The notes: generated by a model not told the origin, from the sequence alone. A stretch of 64,000 nt of DNA from Brevibacterium permense (GCF_013280495.1 NZ_JABSSX010000010.1:1-64000); one strand, 5' to 3'. Shown: positions 1 through 9,539, counted from the stretch's first letter. Numbers and translations are program-made.

Positions 1-386
1 TTAGCCAGGTGATTGTCTTACCAGAAAATAAAATGTTCTGGCATCACAACTTGTTCAAACAAACACGCTATTGGATTCTCAAACCACAAACACACACCCA
101 TCACCACACCACACAAAACGCGTGTGTTCACTGGGGGTATCAGTTTCATTTTGTGTTACCTACCCGATCGCCTGAACCTCGGATCAAACCGTGTTTGTCC
201 TGGTCAGACCCGGTGGAAACTCTGTCTCAGTGACCGTGTTTCCGGCGGGGCAACGAGATATAACTCTAGACCACCACAGAGGCGGCGTGCAAATCCAAAA
301 CCGACTTTCTCCACGTGACACCCACCACACAGCCTGCAATGCGCGCATCAACAGCCCCGCCAATGCGGGGTGCTAGCGTCCTGAGT
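1..386. other. Intergenic leader, no gene recognised
   Basis: No convincing coding region. The first ~250 bases are AT-richer than the rest of the window. A 6-bp hairpin (CCAGAA at 21-26 with TTCTGG at 36-41) may be the tail of a terminator for a gene outside the window. A second perfect 6-bp hairpin (CCCCGC 355-360, GCGGGG 365-370) lies just upstream of the -10 box of the first gene. Confidence 0.4.
374..386 (+). promoter_or_regulatory. Leaderless promoter of the first epimerase gene
   Basis: A TAGCGT -10 box at 374-379 sits 7 nt before the ATG at 387 and no Shine-Dalgarno is visible, so transcription probably begins at or next to the A of the start codon. The hairpin at 355-370 lies immediately upstream of the -10. 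Confidence 0.5.
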
Positions 387-1403
387 ATGAGCACGGAACC
401 CACAGACACATCGCTGACACGCGCCCAGGCCCCGATCGCCATCGTCGCCGGAGCATCGGGGTTCATCGGCGGAGAGGTGCTCGATGCGCTCAGAGCTTGG
501 GGGTACGCGACGCGGACGATCGGCCGCTCCCCCGCCTCGGCCGACGCCACCTGGGATCGTCCCGACCGAATCGCCGAGCTCGTCGACGGCGCCGATCTGC
601 TCATCAACCTCGCCGGCCGCAGCGTCGGATGTCGGTACACGGATCCCAATCGACAGGTGATCTGGGATTCCCGAGTCGATACGACCCGCGCGCTCAACAC
701 GGCGGTGGCAGCCGCCTCGGTGCCGCCGCGTCTGTGGATCAACTCGAGCACGGCCACCATCTACCGTCATGCGATGGACCGACCGCAGACCGAGGAGGAC
801 GGCGACATCGGCGAAGGGTTCTCAGTCGACGTCGCCAAAGCCTGGGAGAAGGAGTTCTTCGCCGGGGACCTGGCCGCGACCAGAAGAGTCGCGCTGCGGA
901 TGGCGATCGTCCTCGGTGACGGCGCGGCGTTGAACATGTTGGCCACCGCGGCCAGACTCGGCGCGGGAGGAGCCCAGCATGAAGGGCGCTGGTTCCCGCA
1001 CCGGCGCTATCGCGGGATCGGCCCGGCGGCTTCCGGGCCGACGGTCTGGCGAGGGCACCCGCCGAGTCACGGACGACAGCGGTTCAGCTGGGTCCATATC
1101 GACGACGTGCTTCGGGCAATCCGGTTCATCGACGAACATGACGAGCTCAGTGGTCCGATCAACGTCTCGAACCCACAGGTCGCAGATAATCGCTCGCTGA
1201 TGAAAGCGCTGCGCAAGGCAGTGCGCATGCCCGTGGGGATTCCTGCTCCCAGGTGGCTGCTCGAGATCGGGATGGTCGTCCTGCGTCAGGAGTCGGAACT
1301 CGTGCTCAAGAGTCGGTGGGTGCTGCCGGCACGACTCGAAGCGGCCGGGTTCGACTTCAGGTGGACCGACATCGAGGCGGCGACGAAGCACCTGCTGCGC
1401 TGA
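387..1403 (+). CDS. TIGR01777-family NAD(P)-binding epimerase
   Basis: A 338-residue SDR-type protein of the YfcH/TIGR01777 epimerase family (NAD-dependent epimerase plus C-terminal DUF1731). The nucleotide-binding motif GASGFIG is at residues 22-28. The family hallmark with NLAGRS and the downstream D-R-x-x-x-W-D-S-R-x-D-T stretch follows around residues 75-105. The C-terminal third (VNVSNP-like region through the LLEIG and RWVLPARLEAAGF segment) matches DUF1731. The substrate of this family is unknown. The upstream ATG at 315 is rejected because the downstream ATG at 387 has a leaderless promoter. A second family member, fused to an SRPBCC domain, lies at 7943-9343. Confidence 0.85.
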   Translation: MSTEPTDTSLTRAQAPIAIVAGASGFIGGEVLDALRAWGYATRTIGRSPASADATWDRPDRIAELVDGADLLINLAGRSVGCRYTDPNRQVIWDSRVDTTRALNTAVAAASVPPRLWINSSTATIYRHAMDRPQTEEDGDIGEGFSVDVAKAWEKEFFAGDLAATRRVALRMAIVLGDGAALNMLATAARLGAGGAQHEGRWFPHRRYRGIGPAASGPTVWRGHPPSHGRQRFSWVHIDDVLRAIRFIDEHDELSGPINVSNPQVADNRSLMKALRKAVRMPVGIPAPRWLLEIGMVVLRQESELVLKSRWVLPARLEAAGFDFRWTDIEAATKHLLR

Positions 1404-1458
1404 AGTGCAGGTACTGCACTCCCCCGTCTGGGGGAACGGCTTCCCCGTCTCCGGGGAA
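1404..1458. terminator. Three-hairpin bidirectional terminator
   Basis: Three consecutive perfect hairpins separate two convergent genes: AGTGCAG(gta)CTGCACT at 1404-1420, CCCCC(gtct)GGGGG at 1421-1434, and TTCCCC(gtctcc)GGGGAA at 1441-1458. The last two are similar in sequence (both contain CCCCGTCT and end GGGGAACGGC), as if one hairpin had been tandemly duplicated. Confidence 0.6.
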
Positions 1459-1474
1459 CGGCAGGATCACACGT

Positions 1475-2386
1475 TCAGCCGACGGCCGTCTCGGCGGGGA
1501 TTCCCTGCTCGACGCAGTCGGCGCAATAGGGCTGCAGACCCTTGTCCGTGCAATCGGCGCACCGCAGGTACTGTCTGCGGCACTCGAGGTTCGCACAGTT
1601 GACGAACTCCGGCGTCTTCCTGTCGCAGGACACGCAATGCCCGATGGATTCGACGTTGTCACCGAACTCGACGTGCATGCGCTTGTCGAAGACGTACAGC
1701 GAACCGTCCCAGTAGCCGGAGCTGCCGAAGGTCTCGCCGTAGCGGACGATGCCGCCGTCGAGCTGATAGACCTCTTCGAACCCGCGGTTCTTCATGAGCA
1801 CGGACAGGACCTCGCAGCGGATTCCGCCGGTGCAGTAGGTGACGACGGGTTTGTCTTTGAAGTCGTCGTATTTGCCGGATTCGATCTCGGCGATGAAGTC
1901 ACGCGTGGTGTCGGTGTCGGGAACGATCGCGTCCCGGAACTTCCCGATCTGCGCCTCCATCGCATTGCGGCCGTCGAAGAAGACGACCTCTTCGCCGCGT
2001 TCGTCGAGGAGTTTGTGCAGGGCTCCGGGCTTGAGATGCTGGCCGCCGCCTTGGACTCCGTCTTCGGTCACCGTGATCTCATCAGGAGTGCCGAAGGTGA
2101 CGAGTTCGTCGCGCACCTTCACGCTCAGTCGCGGGAAGTCATCGCCTTGACCGTTCGACCATTTGATGTCCGCGCCTTTGAACGGTGCGTAGGACTTCGT
2201 TGCCCTCACGTACTGCTTCACCTCGACGATGTCCCCGCCGACTGTGGCGTTGATCCCGTCCTTCGACACGATGATCCGCCCCTTGAGCCCGAGACTCTCG
2301 GCCAGGGTGTGCTGCCACAGCTTGACCGCTTCGGGGTCGGGCAGCGGGGTGAAGACGTAGAACAGGACGATCTTGGGAGTTGCCAT
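1475..2386 (-). CDS. trhO: tRNA uridine(34) hydroxylase, rhodanese-fold (TrhO/YceA)
   Basis: A 303-residue protein of the YceA/TrhO family, which makes 5-hydroxyuridine at the wobble position of tRNA in the cytoplasm. Order of parts: an N-terminal acylphosphatase-like region ([15 protein letters not shown], with [16 protein letters not shown]), a rhodanese domain with the catalytic Cys in the loop [10 protein letters not shown] around residue 190, and a Cys-rich tail with four CxxC-like pairs (HCVSC, CANLEC, CADC, CADC) that looks metal-binding. The start MATPKIV is chosen because TAGAAT at 2394-2399 is a -10 box 7 nt upstream. The in-frame ATG at 2395 falls inside that -10 box. The frame stays open far upstream but that part is antisense to purL. 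Confidence 0.9.
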   Translation of the reverse strand: MATPKIVLFYVFTPLPDPEAVKLWQHTLAESLGLKGRIIVSKDGINATVGGDIVEVKQYVRATKSYAPFKGADIKWSNGQGDDFPRLSVKVRDELVTFGTPDEITVTEDGVQGGGQHLKPGALHKLLDERGEEVVFFDGRNAMEAQIGKFRDAIVPDTDTTRDFIAEIESGKYDDFKDKPVVTYCTGGIRCEVLSVLMKNRGFEEVYQLDGGIVRYGETFGSSGYWDGSLYVFDKRMHVEFGDNVESIGHCVSCDRKTPEFVNCANLECRRQYLRCADCTDKGLQPYCADCVEQGIPAETAVG

Positions 2387-2399
2387 GGCTCCCATTCTA
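2387..2399 (-). promoter_or_regulatory. Leaderless promoter of trhO
   Basis: On the minus strand TAGAAT (2399-2394) is followed by seven bases (gggagcc) and the ATG of trhO. The spacing fits transcription starting at the start codon. This fixes the N-terminus at MATPK. Confidence 0.5.
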
Positions 2400-2548
2400 A
2401 GTGGGGTGCGACAGTCGGATTCCCAGCGGGGAACGGTCCCTACCCGCGCCGAGGCGGTCCGCCCGTGGACGCGCTTCGCCCCCGCGGTGAGGACACGGCT
2501 AAGATTGGCCGTGAGTGCCGTGTCGTATGAAAGGGCCCCGAAGAGGAC

Positions 2549-4933
2549 ATGACGTCTAACCTCAGCTCTGCGGATTCCACGCAGGTCGATTCCCCGCAGA
2601 ATGCATCGAAGAAGGTCAAGGAGACGGTCGAGTTCGCAGCGGCGAACCCCGACGTCGAGCAGCCTTTCGCCGATCTCGGTCTCACGGCCGACGAATACGA
2701 GAAGATCAAAGCGATCCTCGGACGTCGCCCCACCTCGGCGGAATTGGCCATGTATTCGGTGATGTGGTCCGAGCACTGCTCGTACAAGTCCTCGAAGGTC
2801 CACCTGTCCAAGTTCGGTGACAAGGTCACCGAGGACATGAAGAAGCACCTGCTCGTGGGCATCGGCGAGAACGCCGGCGTCGTCGACATCGGGAACGGCT
2901 GGGCGGTGACCTTCAAGGTCGAATCGCACAACCACCCCAGTTACGTCGAACCCCACCAGGGTGCGGCCACGGGAGTCGGCGGCATCGTCCGCGACATCAT
3001 CTCCATGGGTGCACGCCCGGTCGCCGTGATGGATCAGCTGCGGTTCGGAGACATCGACCATCCGGACACCGCCCGTGTCGTCCACGGCGTGGTCGCCGGC
3101 ATCAGCAACTACGGCAATTCCCTGGGCCTGCCGAACATCGGCGGCGAGACCGTCTTCGATTCCGTCTATCAGGGAAATCCGCTGGTCAACGCCCTGGCTG
3201 TGGGTGTCATGCGGCATGAGGACATCCGTTTGGCCAACGCGTCGGGCCTGGGCAACAAGGTCGTGCTCTTCGGTGCGCGCACCGGTGGCGACGGCATCGG
3301 CGGTGCTTCGATCCTCGCTTCCGAGTCCTTCGACGATTCGAAGCCCTCGAAGCGCCCCGCTGTGCAGGTCGGCGACCCGTTCGCCGAGAAGGTGCTCATC
3401 GAGTGCTGTCTCGAGCTCTTCCACGCCGGTGTCGTCGAAGGCATTCAGGACCTCGGCGCTGCGGGCATCTCCTGTGCGACCTCGGAACTGGCCTCCAACG
3501 GTGACGGCGGAATGCACATCGCGCTCGACGATGTGCTGCTGCGCGATGAGACCCTCACCCCTGAGGAGATCCTCATGTCGGAGTCGCAGGAGCGGATGAT
3601 GGCCGTCGTTCGTCCCGACCGCCTCGAGGAGTTCCTCGAAATCGTCGGCAAGTGGGAGGTCGAGACCTCCGTGCTCGGCGAGGTCACCGACTCCGATCGT
3701 CTCGTCATCGAATGGCACGGCGACGTCATCGTCGATGTGCCCCCGCGCTCGGTCGCCCACGACGGACCCGTGTACAACCGTCCGTTCACCGCACCGTCAT
3801 GGACCGCCGAGGTGGCTGCGAACACCGTTGAGGCGGCTGGTTTGGCGAAGCCCGAGTCCGACGATGAGCTGCGGTCGACGATGCTGCAGCTGGCGGGGTC
3901 GCCGAACCTCGCCTCGAAGTCGTGGATCACTTCGCAGTACGACAAGTACGTCCAGGGCAACACCGCTCTGGCCTACCCGGATGATGCCGGTGTCGTCCGC
4001 GTCGACGAGGAGTCAGGTCTCGGCGTGGCCATCGCCACCGATGCCAACGGCCGTTACAGCTTCCTCGACCCGGCGCGCGGTGCACAGCTGGCTCTGGCCG
4101 AGGCCTACCGCAATGTCTCGACCTCCGGTGCCATTCCGCGTGCGGTCACCGACTGCCTGAACTTCGGATCGCCGGAGGATCCGGAGATCATGTGGCAGTT
4201 CGCGCAGGCCGTCGAAGGCCTCGCCGACGCCTGCCAGGACATGGGAATCCCGGTCACCGGCGGCAATGTGTCCCTGTACAACCAGACCGGCGGAGTGGCC
4301 ATCCACCCGACGCCGGTCGTCGGTGTGCTCGGCGTCTTCGATGACGTCACCCGCGCCACCCCGAGCGGCTGGCAGGAGCCGGGCCAGACCATCTATCTGC
4401 TCGGCACCACCGAGGCGGAGCTCGACGGATCGGCGTGGGCCGACGTCACGGCGGGCCACCTCGGCGGGGTTCCTCCGCAGTACAAACCCGCGGCAGAGAA
4501 GGAGCTCGGCGAGATCCTCATCAACTGCTCACGCGACGGCATGATCGATGCGGCGCACGATCTGTCCGAGGGTGGACTGTCGCAGGCGCTCGTCGAATCG
4601 TCGCTGCGCTACGGCACGGGTGCCCGGATCTGGCTCGATGAGGTCTGCGAGCGTGACGGCATCGACGTGTTCACCGCACTGTTCTCCGAGTCGACGGCTC
4701 GCGCGATCGTTGCCGTGCCACGGTCGGAAGAGGTCCGCTTCAAGGACATGTGCACGGCCCGCCGGTTCCCGTTCGTGCGCATCGGCATGACCGATGCCGG
4801 TGACGGAGCTCCTGCGCTCGAGGTCGTCGACCACTTCTCGATCGGACTCGACGAACTCGGCCAGTCCCACGAGGGTACGCTGGCTGATCGCTTCGGCGGC
4901 AGCGTCGCGGCGGTGACCGAAACCGCGGTCTGA
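2549..4933 (+). CDS. purL: Phosphoribosylformylglycinamidine synthase subunit PurL
   Basis: A 794-residue large subunit of FGAM synthase, step 4 of purine synthesis (FGAR + Gln + ATP to FGAM), small-PurL type that works with PurQ and PurS. Motifs include [34 protein letters not shown] and GGETVFDS in the first half, and [11 protein letters not shown] and [10 protein letters not shown] in the second, marking the paired AIRS-like domains. An extra ~30-residue hydrophilic N-terminus precedes the core. ATG at 2549 follows GAAGAGG. purQ and purS are not adjacent; the other purine gene here, purA, is 30 kb away. Confidence 0.97.
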   Translation: MTSNLSSADSTQVDSPQNASKKVKETVEFAAANPDVEQPFADLGLTADEYEKIKAILGRRPTSAELAMYSVMWSEHCSYKSSKVHLSKFGDKVTEDMKKHLLVGIGENAGVVDIGNGWAVTFKVESHNHPSYVEPHQGAATGVGGIVRDIISMGARPVAVMDQLRFGDIDHPDTARVVHGVVAGISNYGNSLGLPNIGGETVFDSVYQGNPLVNALAVGVMRHEDIRLANASGLGNKVVLFGARTGGDGIGGASILASESFDDSKPSKRPAVQVGDPFAEKVLIECCLELFHAGVVEGIQDLGAAGISCATSELASNGDGGMHIALDDVLLRDETLTPEEILMSESQERMMAVVRPDRLEEFLEIVGKWEVETSVLGEVTDSDRLVIEWHGDVIVDVPPRSVAHDGPVYNRPFTAPSWTAEVAANTVEAAGLAKPESDDELRSTMLQLAGSPNLASKSWITSQYDKYVQGNTALAYPDDAGVVRVDEESGLGVAIATDANGRYSFLDPARGAQLALAEAYRNVSTSGAIPRAVTDCLNFGSPEDPEIMWQFAQAVEGLADACQDMGIPVTGGNVSLYNQTGGVAIHPTPVVGVLGVFDDVTRATPSGWQEPGQTIYLLGTTEAELDGSAWADVTAGHLGGVPPQYKPAAEKELGEILINCSRDGMIDAAHDLSEGGLSQALVESSLRYGTGARIWLDEVCERDGIDVFTALFSESTARAIVAVPRSEEVRFKDMCTARRFPFVRIGMTDAGDGAPALEVVDHFSIGLDELGQSHEGTLADRFGGSVAAVTETAV

Positions 4934-4963
4934 GCCACGACCGGCGAAGACTGACACGAGACC

Positions 4964-5017
4964 GCCTCTCGGCCTCGACAAGACCAGCTGCGGTTGGTCC
5001 TCTCGAGGCCGCGAGGC
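4964..5017. terminator. Long-stem terminator after purL
   Basis: Arms 4964-4978 and 5003-5017 pair over 15 bp with one mismatch. The loop contains an inner hairpin (GACCA with TGGTC). The structure separates purL from the convergent 2TM gene and probably serves both strands. Confidence 0.65.
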
Positions 5018-5064
5018 CGTTTCGCTGTCGCGCTGTGTCCGAATCGCCCCGCTGGGCGTGACGG

Positions 5065-5394
5065 TCACGAAAGCGAGTCGGCAGACTTCTCACCTGGGCG
5101 CCTGCTGCGGCGCCAGCGGTCACGCAGCGGTCCGACCATGCCCCAGGCGAGAACAGTGAAGACGGCGACGATCGCCCAATAGATCAGCCAGAAGGAATCA
5201 GCCAAGCCTGCGATCGCGAATCCCACGACCAGCAGCGCGATGGTGATCGCCGAGGCGTGGATCCAGAACAATACTTCACCGGCGATGGCAGCAACGACTG
5301 TCGGCGAAGAGATGGCCGGAGGACCCGCGTCTGGCAATTCGCGAAGCTTGGTGCGAAGCTCTGCCGCTCGATGACGATCGCCGTCTCGAGACAC
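5065..5394 (-). CDS. Small 2TM membrane protein
   Basis: Up to 109 residues with two hydrophobic segments (around residues 38-63 and 68-90) separated by a short loop, then a basic RDRWRRSRRP tail. The pattern resembles the 2TM domain family, whose function is unknown. The start is uncertain: the GTG at 5394 would make the first ~28 codons antisense to a decayed TetR fragment, so the true start may lie nearer 5320. No good ribosome binding site was seen at either position. Confidence 0.45.
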   Translation of the reverse strand: MSRDGDRHRAAELRTKLRELPDAGPPAISSPTVVAAIAGEVLFWIHASAITIALLVVGFAIAGLADSFWLIYWAIVAVFTVLAWGMVGPLRDRWRRSRRPGEKSADSLS

Positions 5395-5663
5395 ACGTCT
5401 GGTTGGCCTCCAGCATCACCGCGCGATCGGTTTCAGCACGACAGGCACTGGGGTCGATCAACGAAGGACTCGACAGGCTCTGCGCCAACACCATCGAGGT
5501 CTATACCGGGCGGGTCGGCGATGCCTCGGCCCGTACAGCTCTTCGCGCCTTCACCGACGGACTCGCTCTGAACGGAATCGTCGATCCGGAACGCTTCACC
5601 CCGTCCGTCGTCGAATCGAGCCTCGATCTCTATCTCGACGGGCTGCAGCGCCCTGATCAGTAA
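5247..5663 (+). pseudogene. Remnant: C-terminal domain of a TetR-family regulator
   Basis: The frame is open from a TGA at 5244 to the stop at 5663 and has no good start. From about 5322 it reads as a TetR ligand-binding domain: EDPRLAIREAW, then LPLDDDRRLETHVWLA, and near the end RAFTDGLALNGIVDPERFTP followed by the LDLYLDGLQ terminus. No helix-turn-helix lies upstream. This fits a 5'-truncated regulator gene. The overlap with the opposite-strand 2TM gene suggests a deletion junction near 5300. Confidence 0.7.
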
Positions 5664-6394
5664 GCAGACTGTGCTGGCGCCGGGGCAGTCCCGCCGTTGG
5701 CACGGGCGAGCAGGTGGAAGAGTCCGAGGCTCGCAAAGATGAGCGCAAGCCACACGGCTTGGACGAGGGCTCCGGCCATGACGCCGGTCGTGGCATTTTC
5801 CGCCAGTGGTTCGGCAACCGTCACATTGAGGACGGCAACGATCGCACCGATGACGACTGCGATGACGAGGATCCACCACCGACGATTGCGGGCGATGCCC
5901 CACCCGCAGAATACCGTGGCCAGGAAGAACGCATTGAGCACGCCTTGGATGATGTTCATGGTGAGCAGTGAGCTGCCGTCTTCCGTCCCGACCGAAGTGA
6001 GAAGGATTCCTGTCAGGGGTGTGAGGATCAGCAGGGCTGCACATCCGAGGAGGTAGATTCCGGCGCCGATGAGTCTCCGCGCCCAGACGGTGTTCTTCAC
6101 CAGCAGGATGGCTGCAGTGCCGAGGACCAGCCGCAGACATGCGCAGAGGACCGATCCGACGCTGAAGAGCAAGACTGCTGCGGTCGCCTCCCCCGACGTC
6201 GCCATCGGGGCCAGCACCAACGACGGCAGCACTCCGATGAGGAGTGCCGCCCAGAACAGACTGCGGGCGAGCCAGCCCGGATGCGGCGGAACCGACACCA
6301 GCGTAGCCGCCGGGCTCCGAGCGGGTCCCTGACTCCACTGCTGACCGGCGTCTGACCGCCCGGTTTGATCCTGACCGTATTGTCCGCTGCTCAT
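5657..6394 (-). CDS. Integral membrane protein, function unknown
   Basis: About 245 residues with a polar N-terminus rich in Gly, Gln and Ser, then about six hydrophobic segments. The sequence gives no family assignment. The start MSSGQYG at 6394 is preferred because TATGCT at 6402-6407 is a -10 box 7 nt upstream on the minus strand. A GTG at 6421 is the alternative. The 3' end abuts the end of the TetR remnant on the opposite strand. No transport or enzymatic motif is visible. Confidence 0.7.
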   Translation of the reverse strand: MSSGQYGQDQTGRSDAGQQWSQGPARSPAATLVSVPPHPGWLARSLFWAALLIGVLPSLVLAPMATSGEATAAVLLFSVGSVLCACLRLVLGTAAILLVKNTVWARRLIGAGIYLLGCAALLILTPLTGILLTSVGTEDGSSLLTMNIIQGVLNAFFLATVFCGWGIARNRRWWILVIAVVIGAIVAVLNVTVAEPLAENATTGVMAGALVQAVWLALIFASLGLFHLLARANGGTAPAPAQSAY

Positions 6395-6421
6395 GCCACC
6401 CAGCATATGAGCCAACCCCAC

Positions 6422-6628
6422 TTGTGGTTGAACAGAACGGGCACTTTTTCAGTACTGGCCTGAGCTGACCTCACCGCGTCTCCGGCCCACCAACCCACTC
6501 CGTCCACGTGTCACAAGATGACGACAGCCACACATGCGCAATCACGAATGTGATTGCCTGGGAGGGAATGCTGCGGCGCGACTGCCGCAGTCGCACCACA
6601 CGATCGAACTGAGACAGAGGAGCCAACC
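6422..6628 (+). promoter_or_regulatory. Leader of the MetE-like gene with competing hairpins
   Basis: This leader holds a perfect 8-bp hairpin (GCAATCAC 6538-6545, GTGATTGC 6550-6557). It is followed by two overlapping, mutually exclusive helices in 6570-6595: CTGCGG/CCGCAG and GCGACT/AGTCGC. They could form an attenuator-like switch. It matches no riboswitch I recognise; it is too short for cobalamin and has no SAM-I core. Confidence 0.3.
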
Positions 6629-7858
6629 ATGGCAACAATTCGCACATCCCATGCGGGATCCTTACCCCGCACTCCCGAACTCATCGAAGCCAACAAGGTC
6701 AAACAGGCGCAGAACACTGCCCGCCTGGCCGGTGAGTCCGTGTCGCAGGAACAGGAGCAGGAATTCGACGAGCTCCTCGCCGCCAGCGTGACCGACCTCG
6801 TCAAACGTCAGAAGAATCTGGGCATCTCGCTGCCCAACGACGGCGAATACGGACACGCCATGGCCGCCGAGTTCGACTACGGGGCCTGGTGGCACTACTC
6901 GTTCGCCCGCACCGGCGGACTCGAACTCCATGACATCGACCTCTGGGAGATCCCGGCCAACCGCTCGACCCCGGGAAACATCGTGCTGACGAGCATGCCT
7001 GACCGGCGCGACCGCAACCTCTTCCCGAATGTCTACACCGATCCGAAGGCCGGCACCGAGACCGGAACTCAGCCCCAGTTCCCGAAGGCGACGGGACCGA
7101 TCAGCTACATCGGCCAGGACCAGGTCAACCGCGATGTCGCGAACCTCAAAGCCGGTCTGGCCGCGGCAGGCTACGACGAGCGCGCCGGTTACATCAACGC
7201 TCTCTCCCCCGGTTCGGCCTCCCGCATCGCCAACGAGTACTACAAGACCGACGAAGAGTTCATCTGGGCGTGGGCCGACGTGCTGCGTGAGGAATACCTC
7301 GCCATCACCGAGGCGGGGCTGACCGTCCAGATCGACGATCCGTCCCTGGCCGAGAACTTCGACCAGATCAACCCGGAACCGTCGTTCGACGACTACCGCA
7401 AGTTCATCCAGATCCGCATCGACGCCCTCAACCATGCGCTGCGCGGAATCGACCCCGCTCAGGTGCGCGTGCACACCTGTTGGGGCTCCTGGCACGGACC
7501 CCACGTCACCGACCTGCCGTTCATTGAGATCGTCGACCAGGTGCTCTCGATCAACGCTGCGGGCATCACCTTCGAAGCCGCGAATGTCCGGCACGAGCAC
7601 GAATGGCGGATCTGGGAAGAGAAGAAACTGCCGGAGGGCAAGTACATCATCCCCGGCATCGTCTCCCACTCGACGAACGTCGTCGAGCATCCCGAGCTCG
7701 TCGCCGAACGCATCGGCCGGTTCGCCAAGCTCGTCGGACCCGAGAACGTCGTCGCCTCCACCGACTGCGGCCTTGGCGGCCGCGTCCACCCGGACATCGC
7801 CGTCGCGAAGCTGCAGTCCTTGACCGAGGGTGCGGAGATCGCCTCGAAGCGCTTCTGA
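6629..7858 (+). CDS. MetE/EaCoMT-family zinc methyl- or alkyl-transferase
   Basis: A 409-residue single-barrel protein related to the catalytic C-terminal half of cobalamin-independent methionine synthase (family also includes epoxyalkane:CoM transferase). It starts TIRTSHAGSLPRTPEL. The zinc ligands His-x-Cys are in VRVHTCWGSWHGPH and the distal Cys is in VASTDCGLGGR. The length is about half that of true MetE, and the N-terminal tetrahydrofolate domain is missing. The thiol acceptor and methyl donor are therefore unknown. ATG 6629 has a strong AGAGGAG eight bases upstream. It is monocistronic, followed by a strong terminator. Confidence 0.85.
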   Translation: MATIRTSHAGSLPRTPELIEANKVKQAQNTARLAGESVSQEQEQEFDELLAASVTDLVKRQKNLGISLPNDGEYGHAMAAEFDYGAWWHYSFARTGGLELHDIDLWEIPANRSTPGNIVLTSMPDRRDRNLFPNVYTDPKAGTETGTQPQFPKATGPISYIGQDQVNRDVANLKAGLAAAGYDERAGYINALSPGSASRIANEYYKTDEEFIWAWADVLREEYLAITEAGLTVQIDDPSLAENFDQINPEPSFDDYRKFIQIRIDALNHALRGIDPAQVRVHTCWGSWHGPHVTDLPFIEIVDQVLSINAAGITFEAANVRHEHEWRIWEEKKLPEGKYIIPGIVSHSTNVVEHPELVAERIGRFAKLVGPENVVASTDCGLGGRVHPDIAVAKLQSLTEGAEIASKRF

Positions 7859-7897
7859 ACCACTGCCGCAGAAACAGCAATAACAACAGAAACACCG

Positions 7898-7935
7898 GTC
7901 CCCTCCGGTCGGCTCACATGCCGAACGGAGGGGAC
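7898..7935 (+). terminator. Terminator after the MetE-like gene
   Basis: Perfect 10-bp stem GTCCCCTCCG (7898-7907) with CGGAGGGGAC (7926-7935), followed by ttctgtgtt, and 40 bp after the stop codon. Confidence 0.75.
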
Positions 7936-7942
7936 TTCTGTG

Positions 7943-9343
7943 TTACGCCCCGCCGCCGAGCTCCTCGTCGAAGCAATCGCTCAATGTCGGGTGGGCGAAC
8001 TGGTATCCGGTCTCCTGCAGCTTCTCCGGCACCACTCGCTGGTCCGCCAGAGCCAGCTCCTTCGCCCCATCACGGCCGAGCATGATCTCTGTGATGAAAC
8101 CGGGCGTCGGGATCCACGCGGGTCTGCGCAGGTGGGCGGCGAGCGCCTCGGCGAATTCCGCCTGCGTGACAAGCTCCGGCGCAACAGCGTTGACCGGCCC
8201 GCGCACATAGTCATAGAGGACCGCGTGCACATATGACCGTGCCACATCGTCAAGCGAGATCCAAGCCAGGGCCTGCTCCCCGCTGCCCAATCGACCGCCA
8301 GCACCGGCAAGGAACAGCGGCGCCTGCAATTTGAGCAGACCGCCCAAGGAGCTGAGCACTACTCCGGTTCGGATCGACACACGTCTGATCCCGGCATCCT
8401 CGACACCGGCTGCCGTCTCTTCCCACTTCTGGCACACCTCGGCGAGGAATCCGTCGCCGGCCGGTCCGGTTTCGTCGACTGGTTCGTCAGCTTTCGACCC
8501 GTAGTAGCCGACCGCGGAGGCACAGACGAAGACCGAGGGCCGCTTGGTCTCGGGCAGACCGCGCATCGTTTCGACGAGCAGCCTCGTCGAGTCGATTCGA
8601 GACGACCAGATCTCGTCCTTCGCATGCTTGGTGAAGCGAGTGGCGATGGATCGCCCACCGAGGTGGACCACTGCATCCGCCCACGCGAGGTCGCGTGGAT
8701 TGAGGATCCCCAGGTCCGGATTCCAGTGCACCTCGTAGGGAAACTTCGGGGTTTCGCGCACAAGCAGTCGCACGAAGTGTCCCGCGGTGGAGAACAGAGC
8801 GGCGACCTGGCGTCCGATCATTCCGCTGGCGCCGGCAATGAGGATGTGTTTGCCCTTCTTCCGCGTCAGCAGGGGCGCATTCGTGGATTCGAGAAAGCCG
8901 ATATCCATAAGCATCCGCTTGCGGCGGGCGTCGAAGGTGGCTTCAAGGTAGTGGGTGAGGCCCCGGTCGATGACGTCGAAGCCCTGCGGAGCCATGGAGA
9001 ATTCGATGTGGTCGTCGATCTTCGTCCCGCCGGCGACCGAAGTGAACTCGTGCGTGTGCTTCCACTGCCTCAGCGGCCCCTTCTTCAGCTCATCGACGAA
9101 GGAGAACCGCGATGGTCCCTCCGAATGCACCGAGCTGAACGGCCGCCGCACAAGGCCGTAAGTGCAGGGAACGCTCGTCTTCACCTGCGCCACCGAGCCC
9201 GGCGCGATCGGAGGATAGCTCTCCTCGACGATCTCCTGCGCCCAGTGAGGCGAGAGGCGGGTCAGCGCTCCTGGCCGAGCATGCCAGTCGAATGTGGTCT
9301 CCGCACCGAGCGGAATTTCAGATGTCGACTCAAAGATGGTCAT
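7943..9343 (-). CDS. SRPBCC domain fused to TIGR01777 epimerase
   Basis: A 466-residue two-domain protein. Residues 1 to about 155 form an SRPBCC/START-like hydrophobic-ligand domain (WHARPGALTRLSPHW, and DHIEFSMAP with a downstream YLEATF helix). Residues 165-466 are a TIGR01777 NAD(P)-binding epimerase with GASGMIGRQV, HLGGRSIATRF and VCASAVGYYG, ending in DUF1731. The architecture suggests a lipid- or quinone-like ligand, but no reaction is known. The start at 9343 has AGGAGGG just upstream on the minus strand, so the longer frame to 9412 is rejected. It is a paralogue of the gene at 387-1403. Confidence 0.85.
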   Translation of the reverse strand: MTIFESTSEIPLGAETTFDWHARPGALTRLSPHWAQEIVEESYPPIAPGSVAQVKTSVPCTYGLVRRPFSSVHSEGPSRFSFVDELKKGPLRQWKHTHEFTSVAGGTKIDDHIEFSMAPQGFDVIDRGLTHYLEATFDARRKRMLMDIGFLESTNAPLLTRKKGKHILIAGASGMIGRQVAALFSTAGHFVRLLVRETPKFPYEVHWNPDLGILNPRDLAWADAVVHLGGRSIATRFTKHAKDEIWSSRIDSTRLLVETMRGLPETKRPSVFVCASAVGYYGSKADEPVDETGPAGDGFLAEVCQKWEETAAGVEDAGIRRVSIRTGVVLSSLGGLLKLQAPLFLAGAGGRLGSGEQALAWISLDDVARSYVHAVLYDYVRGPVNAVAPELVTQAEFAEALAAHLRRPAWIPTPGFITEIMLGRDGAKELALADQRVVPEKLQETGYQFAHPTLSDCFDEELGGGA

Positions 9344-9423
9344 GGCATCCCTCCTACCTCGAATGATGCCACCGGTTTCTGAGAATGTGGCCCGCAACTC
9401 ACCTAAGTCCAAGTGAATTGTTC

Positions 9424-9436
9424 TCGCCGAGGCGGC
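9424..9436 (+). repeat. Intergenic motif TCGCCGAGGCGGC, copy 1
   Basis: One of six near-identical intergenic copies in this window. Others are at 34601-34612, 38173-38185, 41381-41393 (reverse strand), 42869-42881 and 47689-47701. The core GCC-GA-GGC is a small inverted repeat. Its role is unknown. Confidence 0.5.
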
Positions 9437-9501
9437 TCACCCTCCCAGCCGACCCGCCGAAGCCGTCCGGCGGGTGTCCGAAACCTGCTTCGGCGGGTCC
9501 G

Positions 9502-9539
9502 AAGTGTGGGCGCAGTGATCTCGATCAGGGCGCCCACAC
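9502..9539 (-). terminator. Terminator after choline-sulfatase
   Basis: Perfect 11-bp stem AGTGTGGGCGC (9502-9512) with GCGCCCACACT (9529-9539), 64 bp past the sulfatase stop on the minus strand. The stem shares the TGGGCGCA core with the terminator at 26476-26528. Confidence 0.65.

Noticed and set aside
1253..2530. 425-codon plus-strand frame over trhO
   Set aside because: Antisense shadow of trhO with no recognisable domain.
2396..3760. Long minus-strand frame upstream of trhO
   Set aside because: It is the in-frame extension of trhO and is entirely antisense to purL. The trhO promoter and start at 2386 exclude it.
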